Assembly (NCBI GenBank): GCA_030248065.1
Contig: JASAMV010002854.1
Location: forward strand, 1-64,000
Direction: 5' to 3'
DNA: 64,000 nucleotides
DNA from: Rhynchonema sp. JSB1_4
Lineage: Eukaryota; Nematoda; Chromadorea; Monhysterida; Xyalidae
Within the stretch, counting starts at the first letter, position 1, and each line of letters starts with the position of its first letter. This document shows, one piece after another, positions 1 to 12,115 of the stretch. The notes under the pieces are model-generated. The model saw nothing but the letters and a program-made list of their open reading frames with translations, made no database searches and was not told the origin of the DNA. The translations under genes and the position numbers were made by a program.

Positions 1-67
1 ACAGTATTCGTTTGAACCATCAGGCTGTTTTAAACTGTTGTAGGAGAGTGACGGCCCGAAATGATGA

Positions 68-2017
68 ATGATGATCCTACGACAGCGCTCGGTCTTTTTC
101 TCTGCCTGGTGGGGACCAAACCTCCGGCGAGTACGTTCTGGTTCATCAAACCCGCAAATTTCAAGATTTACCGGTTGGCCGATGGAGACGACAAAAAGAT
201 TTTGCGGTCGGAATACGTTTGGGCCATACATGTTTACACAGGGTTGCAACAGCCTGTATTGGAGGCATTACATTGACAAGCAGGTATAAAGCTAACACCT
301 ACACCTATTGGTTATTTCACCATCTCTTTCACAAGAAGTTTTTAGGCGCTTCTCGATGACTCAAATGGATATCTGCACAATGGATCGATCCGCGTTCGTG
401 TGACGTTTTCGATCGATGACTACTATCCAACCAAGTAGGATATGTTTTTTTTGAATGAAGAAACGCCTGAAATGATTGATATCTTTTCAAGATAGTTTGC
501 GCTCAAAAGTTATTTTGCAGCCATTGTTGTCATCTATGTTACCTCTGCAATTTTTGCGTTCAAAAGTGTTTCTGCGCTATTCACATCGTTAAAAAAGTAA
601 ATTTTCAGATACCCATGCATCCCGGTCCCTATCACTATCGATTTCACCGATTCTGCTAGAGCTCTGTGTGATTTGGTGCTGCATGTTGACGGCAAGGATT
701 TGTACGTGCACAAACTGGTCAGTTTACTTTGAATTGTTGTCGGAAACTGAGTTATATTCACTTGAGGTCTCTGTGTTTGTTCGGGGGCACTGTGTGTTTC
801 ATGAACCATTACCGTTTTGACATTGAAGCTGATGCCGTTTTCCTTCACATGGGTTGTCGAAAACTTTATTAAAACCACTGTAAAGGTACTCTTTCAAACG
901 TCGGCTGTGTTTCGTGACATGATTCTGAAGGCAACTGATTCCGCACAATCGGTTTCAACCTCCATCGCGGCCGGCGGCGAATGCAAACGAAAATCATCTG
1001 ATGAAATCACACCGAAAACTAATGAAAACGGTCAAACGGTTATCGAGTTGCGAAACGTCAACTTCGATGACTTTGTGCGCATGTTGCACCACATTCACAT
1101 TGAAACCGCTGGACTGATGGAAATCCAAGGTTTGTGTGATCATGCATAAACTTTGTTCATTTGCTGAGCAAATATGTTTCGAAAAATATGTTTCGTGCTT
1201 GCTCGTTTGTAACGCAATCTCGCTGTGGTTGCAATGATGCAGGCTTACAATGAGTTAATTTTCCGCAAAAGTGGTGTGCGAGAACTCACTCAAGCTGGAG
1301 TATACTTGTCCATTTTGGGCTTGTAGGCAATGAGGACACATTTTTGCTATTATTGTATTTTGTGATAGAGTAATAGCACAACTTTCGTCCAGCGTAAAAC
1401 TTGCTAATTTGCTGCAGGGGAACAGTTTTTACGCTGGTCGAAATTAGTGCCCCAACTCTATCACAAAATAATGATCAAACAAAAATTTGTCCTGATTGTC
1501 TGCAAGTCCAAAATGGACAACTATAAATCCACCTTCACTCATCATGGATGTAACTGAATAGAAACTGAGTCGATCCATGTGCTTCAGACAAAGCCGATCT
1601 GGAGGCCATGCTGTCGCTGGCCGACCGTTTCGAAATTCAAATTTTGCTGACCAAATGCGATCACGTGAGTTGACCATTAGCTCTTATTTTATGTGTCATT
1701 GAAGAGCAACAAATAAACCAACCAACCATTAGCTGTTGTGAATCGGCAAATTATTATTATCTCATGTCGAAAATGAATATGACCCACGTTTTTGTTTCCT
1801 GTTTCAGTTCATGCGGGGCTGCGGCCAGAATGAAATCAGCCTCAAAGACCTGATCGTCATTGCCGATCGATTTGATCGCAACGACACGGTGATGTATTTG
1901 ATGATGAAAATGGACAAGCAAACGTATCTAGCGCTGACCGACGACGCGACTGTCAAACTGAAATATCGCAGTGCGTTGGAAATGATTCGGCAAAGCAAAC
2001 GATTCATCAGTGCCTGA
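68..2017 (+). CDS. MATH-BTB (BATH-type) protein, 5' end uncertain
   Basis: Probable substrate adaptor of a CUL3 ubiquitin ligase: in this family MATH binds the substrate and BTB binds cullin-3. Exons: about 68-283, 346-434, 609-717, 886-1129, 1588-1664 and 1808-2017, stop at 2017; phases agree throughout. Exon 2 carries the end of a MATH fold (LLDDSNGYLHNGSIRVRV). Exon 3 ends in the BTB start (LVLHVDGKDLYVHKL), and exon 4 continues with TSAVFRDMI, the typical BTB helix. Exons 5-6 carry the BTB tail (MLSLADRFEIQILLTKC) and a short BACK-like helical end. The first exon reads open from 68, but the start of the MATH domain is not convincing there, so the gene probably begins upstream of the window. 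A basic low-complexity insert follows the BTB VFRDMI helix. BTB identity is certain; the first exon is weak. Confidence 0.8.
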
Positions 2018-2080
2018 GCATAAGAACAACGTGTTATATTTGTGAACTTGGCGCACTTGCTTTGCTGGTGAAGTATAAGC

Positions 2081-2524
2081 CTAGCTGCAGTCGAGAATCT
2101 GACCCACAACCTCGATCGCAAAGATCGTTGCGCGACCATTTTGCTTTTTTGTGTATGTTTTATCGTTAGCTAGCACGAAACCAACATAGCGAAGTTTTGG
2201 TAATCGATGCTCATGACGACAACTTCTAACGTGCGGCTCCAATACATCTGTGTCGTGTGGGCAGCGACACGCATTGGTCTCGCAGTCGCAACGGTCTTTC
2301 TGATCGAGGTTACGGTATTTTGGAAGGAGTAAACTGCCTTTGGATGCCAAACAAAAGTGCTTGAATAAAAGCTTCTGGCTCTGAATGTCGGCAAAACGGT
2401 GAGCGTCCAATTCGAGTGAGGTTTGCGCGTATTTTACGTTAGGAGGTGTGTTTCTTTCATTCTTGTTTCTTTGCAAATCAATTGTGAATCGACAGATGTC
2501 ATTTTGTTTGCTTGTATCCTGCAT
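2081..2524 (-). CDS. Hypothetical open frame, possible terminal exon
   Basis: An open frame of 147 codons runs antisense in the spacer after the MATH-BTB gene. It has a Cys-rich patch (CDCETNACRCPHD) followed by a mixed hydrophobic end (YVGFVLANDKTY, then IFAIEVVGQILDC). Composition is protein-like, but no family is recognised and no partner exons were found. It could equally be a chance frame in repeat-derived DNA. Confidence 0.2.
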   Translation of the reverse strand: MQDTSKQNDICRFTIDLQRNKNERNTPPNVKYAQTSLELDAHRFADIQSQKLLFKHFCLASKGSLLLPKYRNLDQKDRCDCETNACRCPHDTDVLEPHVRSCRHEHRLPKLRYVGFVLANDKTYTKKQNGRATIFAIEVVGQILDCS

Positions 2525-2807
2525 TGTCGTGATTCACTCTGGTGAGTTCTTTTTTCAACATCTGATCAAATATCATTACGTGTTATACTGTTTGAAATTG
2601 GGTCTTTTCTATTCATCTGAGGAAGTTATCAGTTTTTTACTTTGTCATTCATTTTGCAGCATCTACCTCCATAGTTTTTGTCGGTTTTGTACTGGTGTTT
2701 TGATAGGTTCACCTGTGAAATTGCGGTAACTCATGAAATTTAGTTTGTCGTGAAATATGTCTCGTCTTTTTTTGATGGATTTCATTTATGTTTCATTTTT
2801 GCACTTT

Positions 2808-3043
2808 CTCCCTCGGAGTTCATTTTGTGTTTTGGTAACCAATGTTTTTGATGAGCTAAATTGTGGTCAACATGCACCCAGGTGCACCGGTTATTACCTG
2901 TTATTCGAGAAATGTGTGTGGGACTCTCCCTCGGAGTTCATTTTGTGTTTTGGTAACCAATGTTTTTGATGAGCTAAATTGTGGTCAACATGCACCCAGG
3001 TGCACCGGTTATTACCTGTTATTCGAGAAATGTGTGTGGGACT
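2808..3043. repeat. 118-bp tandem duplication
   Basis: Two near-identical copies of a 118-bp unit lie head to tail, beginning at 2808 and 2926 with CTCCCTCGGAGTTC. The unit has no coding signal. It lies in the spacer upstream of the first ubiquitin-like gene and could hold promoter sequence, but nothing shows that. Confidence 0.9.
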
Positions 3044-3440
3044 TGCTGGGAGAACTAAAACTGTTGTTGTTGTTGCAAGCATTGAAAATTCATTGGATAA
3101 AATTTCAAAGTAAAGCAGTTAAAAAGTTGGTTGATTATGAAGGTTATTGATTTCAATCAAAACGGTTGTTCGTGTTCCGTCTTGCCATTAATGTGCGGAT
3201 CAGGGTGCAACCTGTTGCATCCGTGCCGTCAATTGGTGGTACATATCTCCATTTGCCTCATTTTTACGCGTATTGCCTGAAATTGTTTTTTTCACGCTTT
3301 TCAAAATTCCGCGCCGAAGCAGCGCACGAATAACTCTCAGTAAACATGAGGTGTCAACGAAATCATTTCGCTTTATAGCTTTCATCGCCTCTCAACACTC
3401 GGACGTTACCAATTGAAAGAACAGTTTGATTTGTTTCATC

Positions 3441-5332
3441 ATGGGGCGAAACACAGCTGCCGCAAAATCGAAGTCGGTGACAAATAAAGGTTTGTGCAGC
3501 TGAATTGAAGTGAAAAATGAAGTTTGCTCAGAAAGTTGATGTGGAACAGAGAAACCATTGCAGAGGTGCAGTCGTCACCAACATCCGACGTGAAAGGTTT
3601 TGACAAACAGCTAACGAGATCATTTGGGCCACCACCAGGTTTGTGACACTGGACAGCCGGGGTAAAGACACTGTCGTAGTGTGAAACTGTGCACTGGATG
3701 TGCACTTAGCTCACGCAATTGTGCATCGACACGTGATCGATCGTGTTGCTTAGGTTTCACACTGACGACCAAATTATAGTCAAATCCAAGTGTGACGAAA
3801 CCAAAGCTGTGAGGCGTGCAAAGTGCGTTACGCAAAAGGTCTAAAAATATCGGATTTTGCTTGTTTTTTTTTCCTAGAAATCGACTGGCGTCGCGGATCT
3901 GCACCTCCCAATGTCATGAACGGATCACAGCCCGGCGCTCGGGACTCGTGGCGACAAGGTAGACTCCTATGAACTTTCTTGTGTTCTGGTCATTTATTTT
4001 CTGTTTCCTCATCGACCTTTTATTCCATTCTTGCAGGTACTGCTCGTGTCGATTGGCGACACCCGCCGCGTCAGCCATCTCAACCAGCCACCGATGGTCA
4101 AGGTCCTGTTGTTTTTAACGAATTGGGTCAACAATAAATGCTGTGGATCAAAAACCATTTCAGGAAACATTGTTTTTACACATAATCAGCTCACTACACC
4201 ATGTGTACTTATTTTCAGTCACCAAAGCCGTCGACAAGCTGCCAGGGTATTTCATTATCGAGGTGATCATGCCGGACGACAAAACGATCACGATCCAACT
4301 GGATCCATCGCACTCGATCGACCACATCAAACTGGCGATACAGAAATTGGAGCGCATACCGGTGGAACGGCAGAAATTGGTTTTCGAATGTTAGCAATTA
4401 AATTCAGCAACCTTTGGTGCCTCTGAGCTGTTTGATCGAGACGACCACAACGCCTGTCTTGTTTTGTTTGTGGTCTTATTATAACCAGTGTTGTAACTAT
4501 TTTCATTTCCGTAATTGTCCCACCCGGTCTTGTAACTGTGCTTCTATCACTAATTAACGTGCACGGTTTTATGCGTCACTGAGAGCAATAAACCAAGCAA
4601 CCACAACGCCTGTGTGCCGTTGTGGGCTTAAAACGCATGCTCATTTCCTAGGTTACACTTTTTTTTAAATTCCAGACGACAACGGTGCCGGTCTGTTGAG
4701 CTCCATGACACTGGATCAATGTATGAAACTGCGTCTCATCTTGTGTGTGCCAGTGACCGTCAAAGTGCCGAACGGTGACTCGTTCAAATTGCAAGTTGGT
4801 CAATAAAATTTTTTTTGGGAGGACTGCGCTCGCTGGTTGACGGATAGCTAGGAACTACAGGGCTTTGTGGTGTCGCTGCCAGACAGCCAGAGCATCTATC
4901 CGGTGGGTATTGGTTTACTTCGAATACCAGCAAAATGTATAGGTCGGCATGATGGCGGTTTTCTGGAGGTTTCGAGGTTCCCAAATCGCTGACAAATGTA
5001 TCTATGTAAGTCCGTTCTGTCTTTTTAGTGATTATTGTTGAATCTCACAATCTTCTTGGACTGATGGCCAAACGCATGTGCCTCCTGGCAGAAACACGAA
5101 TATAACTGCACAAAGAGCCATACTTAGTAACTCAAAGTAGAAACTACTCAACCCCCTGCCTTTTTTTTTTTTTTTTTCTTTTTTTTTTTATTTGTTTTTT
5201 TTTTTTTTTTTTTTTTATTCTAACCCCACTCCTTTTTTTTTTTTTTTTTTTTTTTTTTTCTCTTTTTCTGACTTTTTCTTTTTTTTTTTTTTTTTTTAGT
5301 TTTTTTTTCTTTTTTTTTGTGTTTGTCCCTCG

Positions 5333-5402
<70 letters not shown>

Positions 5403-5957
5403 ACATAGCGCTTTTTTTCTTTCACAGGTCGAACCGCACGAGTCAATCGATCTCATCAAGGAGAAGCTGCTGAAACATTATTGGTTTCCATCGAATGCTG
5501 AATTGCTGTTCGAAAGTTGGTTGTGCGGCTTCTCACCGAGACTTTATTTTTATGCTGTATTTTTGAATTGGACTTTTTCAGGCAGGGAGCTCGAAAACGG
5601 CCTTACGTATGGCGATCATCTGGTTTTGTGTTTGGACGTGCCAATGCGTGTTTTTGTGAAGACGCTGACTGGCAAAACGATCACGATTGAGGTAAATTCA
5701 TAAATTCATTGATGGCTTTTACACTTCCGTGGCCAATACAGGACCAAACGGCTGATACAATTATCATTTTACAGGCCTATCCCTCAACAACGATCGCACA
5801 GGCGAAAGCCAAGATTCAGGATAAAGAAGGTATTCCGCCCGACCAGCAACGCTTGTGCTACGCTGGAATGCAATTGATGGACAAACTCCGATTGCGTGAT
5901 TACAAAATTCAAAATGAAGCGACGATCTTACTGATTTTGCGTCTGCGATGTGACTGA
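3441..5957 (+). CDS. Tri-ubiquitin-like protein 1
   Basis: Nine exons: 3441-3489, 3564-3638, 3878-3958, 4037-4102, 4219-4389, 4676-4794, 5428-5515, 5582-5691, 5775-5957, giving 313 aa. A basic, proline-rich N-terminus of about 90 residues precedes three ubiquitin-like folds. Domain 1 contains [17 protein letters not shown]. Domain 2 is the most divergent. Domain 3 opens [13 protein letters not shown] and keeps [15 protein letters not shown], almost identical to ubiquitin. Domain 3 differs where it matters for conjugation: it ends LRLRCD instead of LRLRGG, Ile44 is Cys, and Lys48 is Met (AGMQL). It therefore should not be attached by an E1 in the usual way. Introns cut each domain at equivalent points (after strand 2 and after the L-x-x-E segment). 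The start gives [11 protein letters not shown], like the neighbouring paralogue. Role unknown; a ubiquitin mimic or binding decoy is inference. Confidence 0.85.
5157..5400. repeat. Poly-T then poly-C tract in intron
   Basis: T-rich homopolymer runs are followed by 68 consecutive C at 5333-5400, inside the intron between the fourth- and third-last exons of tri-ubiquitin-like gene 1. No gene signal. The tract resembles a sequencing or assembly artefact at an unresolved low-complexity repeat, so true intron length is uncertain. Confidence 0.85.
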
Positions 5958-7205
5958 ACGAAGGACTTGTGTGACTGTGTAATTTTATTGCCGGTGAAAT
6001 TTGCATCAAATTTTGTTGTTTTGGATCAAATCAATTCAGTTCGAATCAGTTCCATGTTTTACGGATATTATTATCGCTGTGCTGTCGAATCATTTTCTCT
6101 TTTGCTCTCATTTTCCTGCCAAATATCCTTTTCACTTTTGGTTTGCTACATTACATGCTGTCACCGTGAAATATTCTGTGTGTTTTGGTTTATAGTATTT
6201 TTGACGACTGATTTGTCTCATAATTTGATTTCTTTGATGTGAATAGATTGGCGTTTCATTATTATTTGTTGTTATCAATTTTCAAAAGATTGGTGAAATC
6301 TCAAGTCTCGTCATTTTGAATCTGAATACATCCTTATGTTGGTAAATTTGTTACATGCTTATATTGGTAAATTTTTTACATGTTTATGTTGGTAAATTTG
6401 TTGTTCTGTTAATCAACTCTGTGTTTCATCGTTTTTTTCTCATCGCTGCAGATGGCATGCGTTGCACATTTGATTAAATTCAGATTATGTGATTTCGTTG
6501 CAGTATATTAATTTTTTGCTGTGCTATCTGTGAAGTTCTTCTATCCGCATATTTTATCATCAGGATCATATCACGATCTGGTGCTAATCCGCATATTTTT
6601 ATCATCAGGTGATCATAATGTCTTACAGATTTCTTCGTTGCTTTGCAATTCAGGCGTGACCATCTGTTGTTCATCATGTTTACGTGATCACAAAATTGTC
6701 TGTCTTTTAGCGATTTGCTATAACACTTTCTTGATGTAGAGTAATTTCGTTTTTGTTCTGCGTTTCAAGGCAACCACAGTTATTTTAACAGCTTGCCGAA
6801 TCGCGAAAATTGTGCACCAACACTCGTTATCTGTCTCTGAGCACTGTTTATGGATTGGATGGCAAAAGCAAGCTCACTGTTGATGTTTTTGCCAAATTTG
6901 AAGCATTGGATAAAAAGAGTATGGTGAAGCAGTTACAATGCTGGATTGGTGTTGAAGAGTATTAATTTTGATCAGGACGGTTGTTCATGTACCGCTCTGC
7001 CAGAGGCTTTCGAATGGAGCAAGCACCTGCTTTATCTGTTGGTTCTACTGATGGTGTATCTAATATCTCCAGCCGAAAAACTGCCCCCATCTGTCGTTAA
7101 AATTTATGCAGGAAATATGCTCAACGTTTTGCAGGTTTGGTCTGAATCACGAAAGTTTGACATTGAAAGCAACGCCTGTCAGCACGTCCAGTCAACATTG
7201 TCATC
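5958..7205. other. AT-rich spacer with short minisatellite
   Basis: Spacer between the two ubiquitin-like paralogues. No coding exon is supported. It holds about three copies of a 26-bp unit (TATGTTGGTAAATTTGTTAC) near 6333-6403 and a repeated TCCGCATATTTTATCATCAG at about 6544 and 6588. The promoter of the second paralogue should lie at its right end, but no core motif is clear. Confidence 0.5.
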
Positions 7206-10200
7206 ATGCCGCCAAAGACGAAGGCTGGTGCGAGGTCGAAAACAGCGACGGCAAGTGCAGGTTCGTGCTGAACGTAACTGCTGGAATGTTGAAATCCGTG
7301 GCAAACTGACCTAATGCTGAAAAAGGATTGCACAAGTCCTACACTCAGACGCAAGGCGGTCGGGCAATTGAGCAAGGCCGCTCTGAGCAAGACTACTTTG
7401 TACAAAAGTGCGGAGCCCTTATTCTGTTCCAGTGGGCGGCTTATTTCTTCTCAGACCAGGCGAACAAGTTTGAGCTTAGGCTTGGGCCTAATCATTTTTA
7501 GGTTCCACTGTTTTGGACTCTGCTCTTCTTTTCTCACTCAAAATGGTCTTGCTCAAACCGGCTCTGTTAGCGAAATCCAATTTGGGGAATGTGCATTTGG
7601 GGTATCCATAAAATGTGCATAAATCGCGCAGAGCGCGCAAATTTTTGCACTTTTGGTCGATTTTGACCTGATTTTTGGCCAGTGAAAAAGGCCATTTTTG
7701 GACATTTCAGCCCATTTTGGGCAACTTTTTTAATTAAAAAAAAGCAAAATCTGAGTTTCAAAAAAAATTTTTTTTTAAATTAACTTTTTTTAAGCAACCT
7801 AGGTTATGCTTGTGCGAAGTCTGAATATGCTTATATGTAACGAACTTGCCCAAAACGAAGTTTGACTGTATATGGGTTTTCTTCAAATCGAATTTGTCCA
7901 ATATTTTTTGAACGGTGATTTCCGTCTCGTCCCTATCATCTGCGTAGCCAGCTGCATTTCCACTGTTTAAACAGTGAATTCATATTTTTATGTGAAATGT
8001 GACCAAAGCTGGTTCGTGCCCGTTACATCACTATAAAGTCGGTTACAATGTATTCCAGCTAACGAAACTGAAGCCGACAAGGCCAATCACGTTATCGGGC
8101 ACACCGATATCGAGGTGAAAATACGGGACAGAACGATCACGCTCAAACTGGATCCATCGCATTCGATCGATGAAATCAAGCAGATGATACAGGACAAGGA
8201 GGGCATACCGGTGGAACGACAGATGCTGGAATACGAAAAACGTTGGTGGGAAGTTTATCTTGTTCGTTATTTTTGCATCATGGTACATGGTGTGCAAAAA
8301 TGGGGAAAATCGTGACAACCAACGTGGTTCTGTGGCATTGCGCTGATGTGTATAGTGCCTCGAGTGATCGTCATTGCACAGCACAATGCGGTCGAAGCAA
8401 ACTGGGCAAGACTGATTTTGTAGACCCCTGCGTTCTGTCCGGCGAAATGTCACTGTACGGTTCCATGCAACTGCGTTTGATGGTGCGCGTGCCAGTGAAA
8501 CTGATACTGCCCGATGGTAAAACAGTGACAATGCAGGTTGGATGATGTTTCACTCACGTTTTCGCGCTACAGTGTGTTTTTTTGTTAAAAGACAGATTCA
8601 TCTACAAATAAACCATAATAAGGGACCGGTTGCTGTTTCAATAACAACGAGTAAAATACCTACAGGCAAACCAGGATTCTTAGACCAAACCCTATTACAC
8701 TGAAATCTTACCTAAAATGTTTCGAGTTACTGTAGCCACGTCGCACGTGGCTTGCTTGTGATTGTGATAGCGTCAAAATCATGAAACATTTAGCGCGCGT
8801 TTGCGTGTGTTGTTTATCGGTTTCCACGCGCAATCGGCGCGAGACGTGGCTGCAGTGCCCCGAAACATTTCAGGTGTGTAAGAATTCAGGGTGATACGGT
8901 ATGGTCTGCAACGGCTGGTTTGCCTATAGTTTTCAGTATAGGTAAACCAGCGGTGCTTTGCAGCCTTAGACCATACCGTCTCACCCTGAATTCTTACACA
9001 CCTAAAGTGTTTCGGGTTACTGTAGCCACGTCGCGCGTGGTTTGCGTGTGAAAGCGCCAAGATCATGAAACATTTAGCGCACGTTTGTGCGTGTTGGTGA
9101 TAGGCTGAGCGCGCGAGACGTGGCCACAGTAACCCGAAACATTTTAGGTGTAAGAATTCAGGGTGATAGGGTTACATGGTCTAAGACTGCAAAGTATGGC
9201 TGGCTTGCCTTAACATGAATATTGACCGATCTTTAGGTTGATCCACGTGGCACAATGGAAGGCATCAATTTGCAACTGCGTGAGGAGGGACACTGGTTTG
9301 CTGTAAACGCCGGATTCGTTCTCGAACGTTAGCTAACTGATTTAAAGTGACTCTACAATTGAATGTTGACCGCGTTTTGCGGCCATTTTTTTCAGAAAAT
9401 GAAGACTAGGTATCAGAAACCTAGATTTAGGCAATGGATTTTCAAGTCGTTGCTTTGTGATGTTTCACGGAGCTCACACATTTTTACAGGAGGAGAAAAA
9501 AATAAAAAAAGTTTGAGGCAGGCCTGTGCAAAACACAATGTTCCATGCAACTGCGCAACAGATAGTCAGATGATTTTTATTTCTAATTGACAACTTATGT
9601 CATTCACCGCAGATGCTTAAAATTATGCTGGTTGATTCAAAAAGGCTTGATTTTTTGGAGTGTTTAGTTTATCATTTATAACACATGGTGTTTCGTACAA
9701 TGCTTTATATCTCGCTTAACAGAGAAACGTCTGAGTATGAAACGCTGAAAATGTCTTAGATTGGATTACTACTAGATAATTAGACGGTTTTTATTTCTAA
9801 TTGACAACTTATTTCATTCACCACAGATGCTTAAAATTATGCTAGAGTAAAAGGGTGCTTTAAAAAGGCTTGATTTTTTGGAGTGTTTCGTTTATTATTT
9901 ATCACACATGGCGTTTCGCACAATGCTTTATATCTCGTTTAACAGAAAAACGTCTGAGTATAAAACGCTGAAAATATCTTCTATTGGATTACTTTATGTT
10001 TCGCACAGGCCTGCCTCAAACTTTTTTCATTTTTTCTCCTCCTGTAAAAATGTGTGGGCTCCGTGAAACATCACAAAGCAACGACTTGAAAATCTATTTC
10101 CTAAATCTGGGTTTCTGATACCTAGTCTTCATTTTCTGAAAAAATGACTGCAAACAAACGCGGTCAACATTCAATTGTAGAGTCACTTTAAGATTCATTT

Positions 10201-12115
10201 TTTATGTAAATCACCAAGTTAGGACTGACTAGATTGTTCTTGAAAGGTCTGCAAAAATGTAGCACGTCACATAACCGAACCCAACCGTGATTTGTTCCTT
10301 CCAGCTCCAAGTCTGGTCCGTGGCACGCTCGGCGACCATATGGTGCTGCGTGTGGGCTCGAAAATGATGTTGTTCGTCAAAACTCTGACCGGAAAAACGA
10401 TCACGATTCAGGTTAGATATTGGTCGCACAATGACCAGATAAGAATTCATCAAATCAATCCTGATTTTCACGTTCAGTCACTCTTAACTACTGTGCCACT
10501 TGTAATTCTCACAAAACGTTTTCGGCTGAAAATAATCTAGCAGAGCACCCGCATTGCTGCGGGTCTGAAACATTTTGCTGACTGCATGGTTTGTGTGCGA
10601 TCGCGCAACGCAACGTCACTGCCCTGTCACTTCCCCGCTTCACGATTCAGGAAAAAAATTTGACCAATTCTTATATAGTCATTGTGGGAACAATATCTGG
10701 AAGTACCCGACACCGACACGCGTAACCCGTCACTCGATGTCTTCAAGTACCCGACGCCCGACATCTGCAGAAAAAAGCCAACACCCGACAGTTCTAAAGA
10801 TACCCAGATCCTGACCGGAATTCAAAGATTTTAAGCAAGATGGATACCAAATACCACTTTCTGCACCTTCGTGGAACACTTGGCTCGAAGAAAAATTTCC
10901 GTCAAAGATCCTCTCTCAGCAAAATTGGTGCTTTGAATTCTAAATGTCGGGTGTCGGTTTGAGAGAAGTTAGCTCAATTGTGACTGGTCCCCATTTATTG
11001 GCCATATTCTGGTCACCAAATTTACCCTTGTCTGCAGCTTTTCTACATGATAATGATGCTGGGAACGTATGACAAATGCAAATTCTGGTAGCAGTAATAC
11101 AGCTGTTTTCAGCACATGACAAAACAAACTGGGATCGCATGTAACTTTGACGTAACGATTCATAAACGCATTTTTCAAAAAGATCGGAATTTCTGCGCAT
11201 TTTTGGTTGTCGGGTATTTTTCACATGGTCACATCAAACATGGAGCTATGAAACAGCCAATACTAAAAAACATCGTTTTCTCAAACTATCGCTTTAAGAA
11301 TGACGGTGTATCTTCCAAGATCCTCAGAAAAACTTCAATGGATCGAGGCCCAACCATCCAAATTATGACTTCAGCCGGACTGCTGGCCGGAGTTTCATTA
11401 CCTGCAATCACATGAGAATTTTCGCAGGTATCTGAAAGATACCGGGCTCATTTTAAGCGATAATTTGGGAAAACGCCACGTTGTTTCTAGGACGTTAGCC
11501 TCATAGCCCCATGTTTAATGTGAGCATGTGAAAAATACCCCGCAACCAAAAATTCGCTGAAATTCCGATCTTTTTGAAAAATGCGTTTATGGCTCGCTAC
11601 GTCATCGTTAAATGTGATCCGAATTTGTTTTGTAATGTAAAACAGCTGTATTTCTGTTATCAGATTTTGCATTTGCCATACTTTCACAGCATGATTATCA
11701 GGTAGAGAAGTTGCAGACAAGGGTAAATTTTGTGACCAGGAAATGGCCAAAAATGGGGACCAGTCACAATTGAGCAAACTTCTCTCAAAACTGATTGTTT
11801 TGGACTAAGCTCAAGTAATAGAAATCGGTGCAGGTCGTTTAGCTTTGATTTTATGCCTTTAACCTGCTAGCAAAGCTGACTGTCCCATGTGTAGATATGT
11901 CATCGTCATATTGATTATCAAAAACTTGGCAGGTGCTCGACACGAACACAATTGGGCAAGTGAAAACGTATATTGCCGAACGGGAGGGGATACCGCCTGA
12001 TCAACAACGACTGATATTTGCCGGACAACAGTTGGAAGACGGACGCACAGTTACGCACTACAAGATCAAAAATGAATCGACTATTCACGTCGTGCTGCAA
12101 CTGCGCGGTTCGTAG
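7206..12115 (+). CDS. Tri-ubiquitin-like protein 2
   Basis: Six exons: 7206-7260, 8059-8241, 8424-8536, 9237-9327, 10305-10411, 11933-12115, giving 243 aa. It is a tandem paralogue of the gene at 3.4-6.0 kb with the same order of three ubiquitin-like folds and the same intron positions, but a shorter N-terminus ([12 protein letters not shown]). Domain 1 has [16 protein letters not shown]; domain 3 opens [13 protein letters not shown] and continues [18 protein letters not shown]. Domain 3 keeps Ile44, but Lys48 is Gln and the tail is LQLRGS instead of LRLRGG, so it again lacks the terminal Gly-Gly needed for conjugation. Four inverted-repeat elements have inserted into its introns, stretching the gene to 4.9 kb. 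Processing after the Gly of RGS is conceivable but leaves a single Gly. Confidence 0.85.
7350..7566. mobile_element. Small inverted-repeat element, GAGCAAG family
   Basis: The left end reads CGGGCAATTGAGCAAG and the right end TGGTCTTGCTCAAACCGG, an imperfect inverted pair. The interior holds degenerate TTAGGC-like units (GCTTAGGCTTGGGCCTAATC). The same family recurs at 17.8 kb and 54.6 kb. It lies in the first intron of tri-ubiquitin-like gene 2. Confidence 0.6.
8664..8926. mobile_element. Palindromic MITE, AGGCAAACC family (copy 1)
   Basis: The ends are AGGCAAACCAGG and CTGGTTTGCCTA. Inner arms carry CTGTAGCCACGTCGCACGTGG and ATTCAGGGTGATACGG in inverted order. It lies in an intron of tri-ubiquitin-like gene 2, immediately followed by a second copy. 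Other copies are at 42.7 and 48.0 kb. Confidence 0.75.
8939..9213. mobile_element. Palindromic MITE, AGGCAAACC family (copy 2)
   Basis: The left end is TAGGTAAACCAGCGG and the right end GGCTGGCTTGCCTTA. Arms repeat the inverted TTCTTACACACCTAAA and CTGTAGCCACGTC blocks seen in copy 1, 12 bp away. The full-length copy at 42.7 kb is flanked by TA on both sides, which suits a Tc1/mariner-type non-autonomous element. Confidence 0.75.
9342..10191. mobile_element. 850-bp element with long terminal inverted repeats
   Basis: Ends are TTAAAGTGACTCTACAATTG and its reverse complement, with inverted arms of about 190 bp that include ACCGCG, TCAGAAAATGAAGACTAGG and the AGGCAGGCCTGTGC block. The interior is itself a tandem duplication with a period near 213 bp (TTTTATTTCTAATTGACAAC at about 9575 and 9788). 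No transposase frame. Inserted in an intron of tri-ubiquitin-like gene 2. Confidence 0.8.
10956..11790. mobile_element. 835-bp element with ~300-bp inverted arms
   Basis: The left arm begins GTTTGAGAGAAGTT and the right arm ends ACTTCTCTCAAAAC. Between them CAATTGTGACTGGTCCCC, CATTTTTCAAAAAGATCGGA and other blocks recur in reverse order over about 300 bp. No open frame resembles a transposase. It sits in the last intron of tri-ubiquitin-like gene 2, between the two halves of the near-ubiquitin domain. Confidence 0.8.

Noticed and set aside
5144..5459. Long poly-Gly/Lys and poly-Pro frames across the T and C runs
   Set aside because: They are translations of homopolymers; only the exon from 5428 has coding support.
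3441..12115. Ordinary polyubiquitin genes
   Set aside because: Domains 1 and 2 are strongly diverged, there is no Gly-Gly between units, and the third domains lack Lys48 and the Gly-Gly tail.
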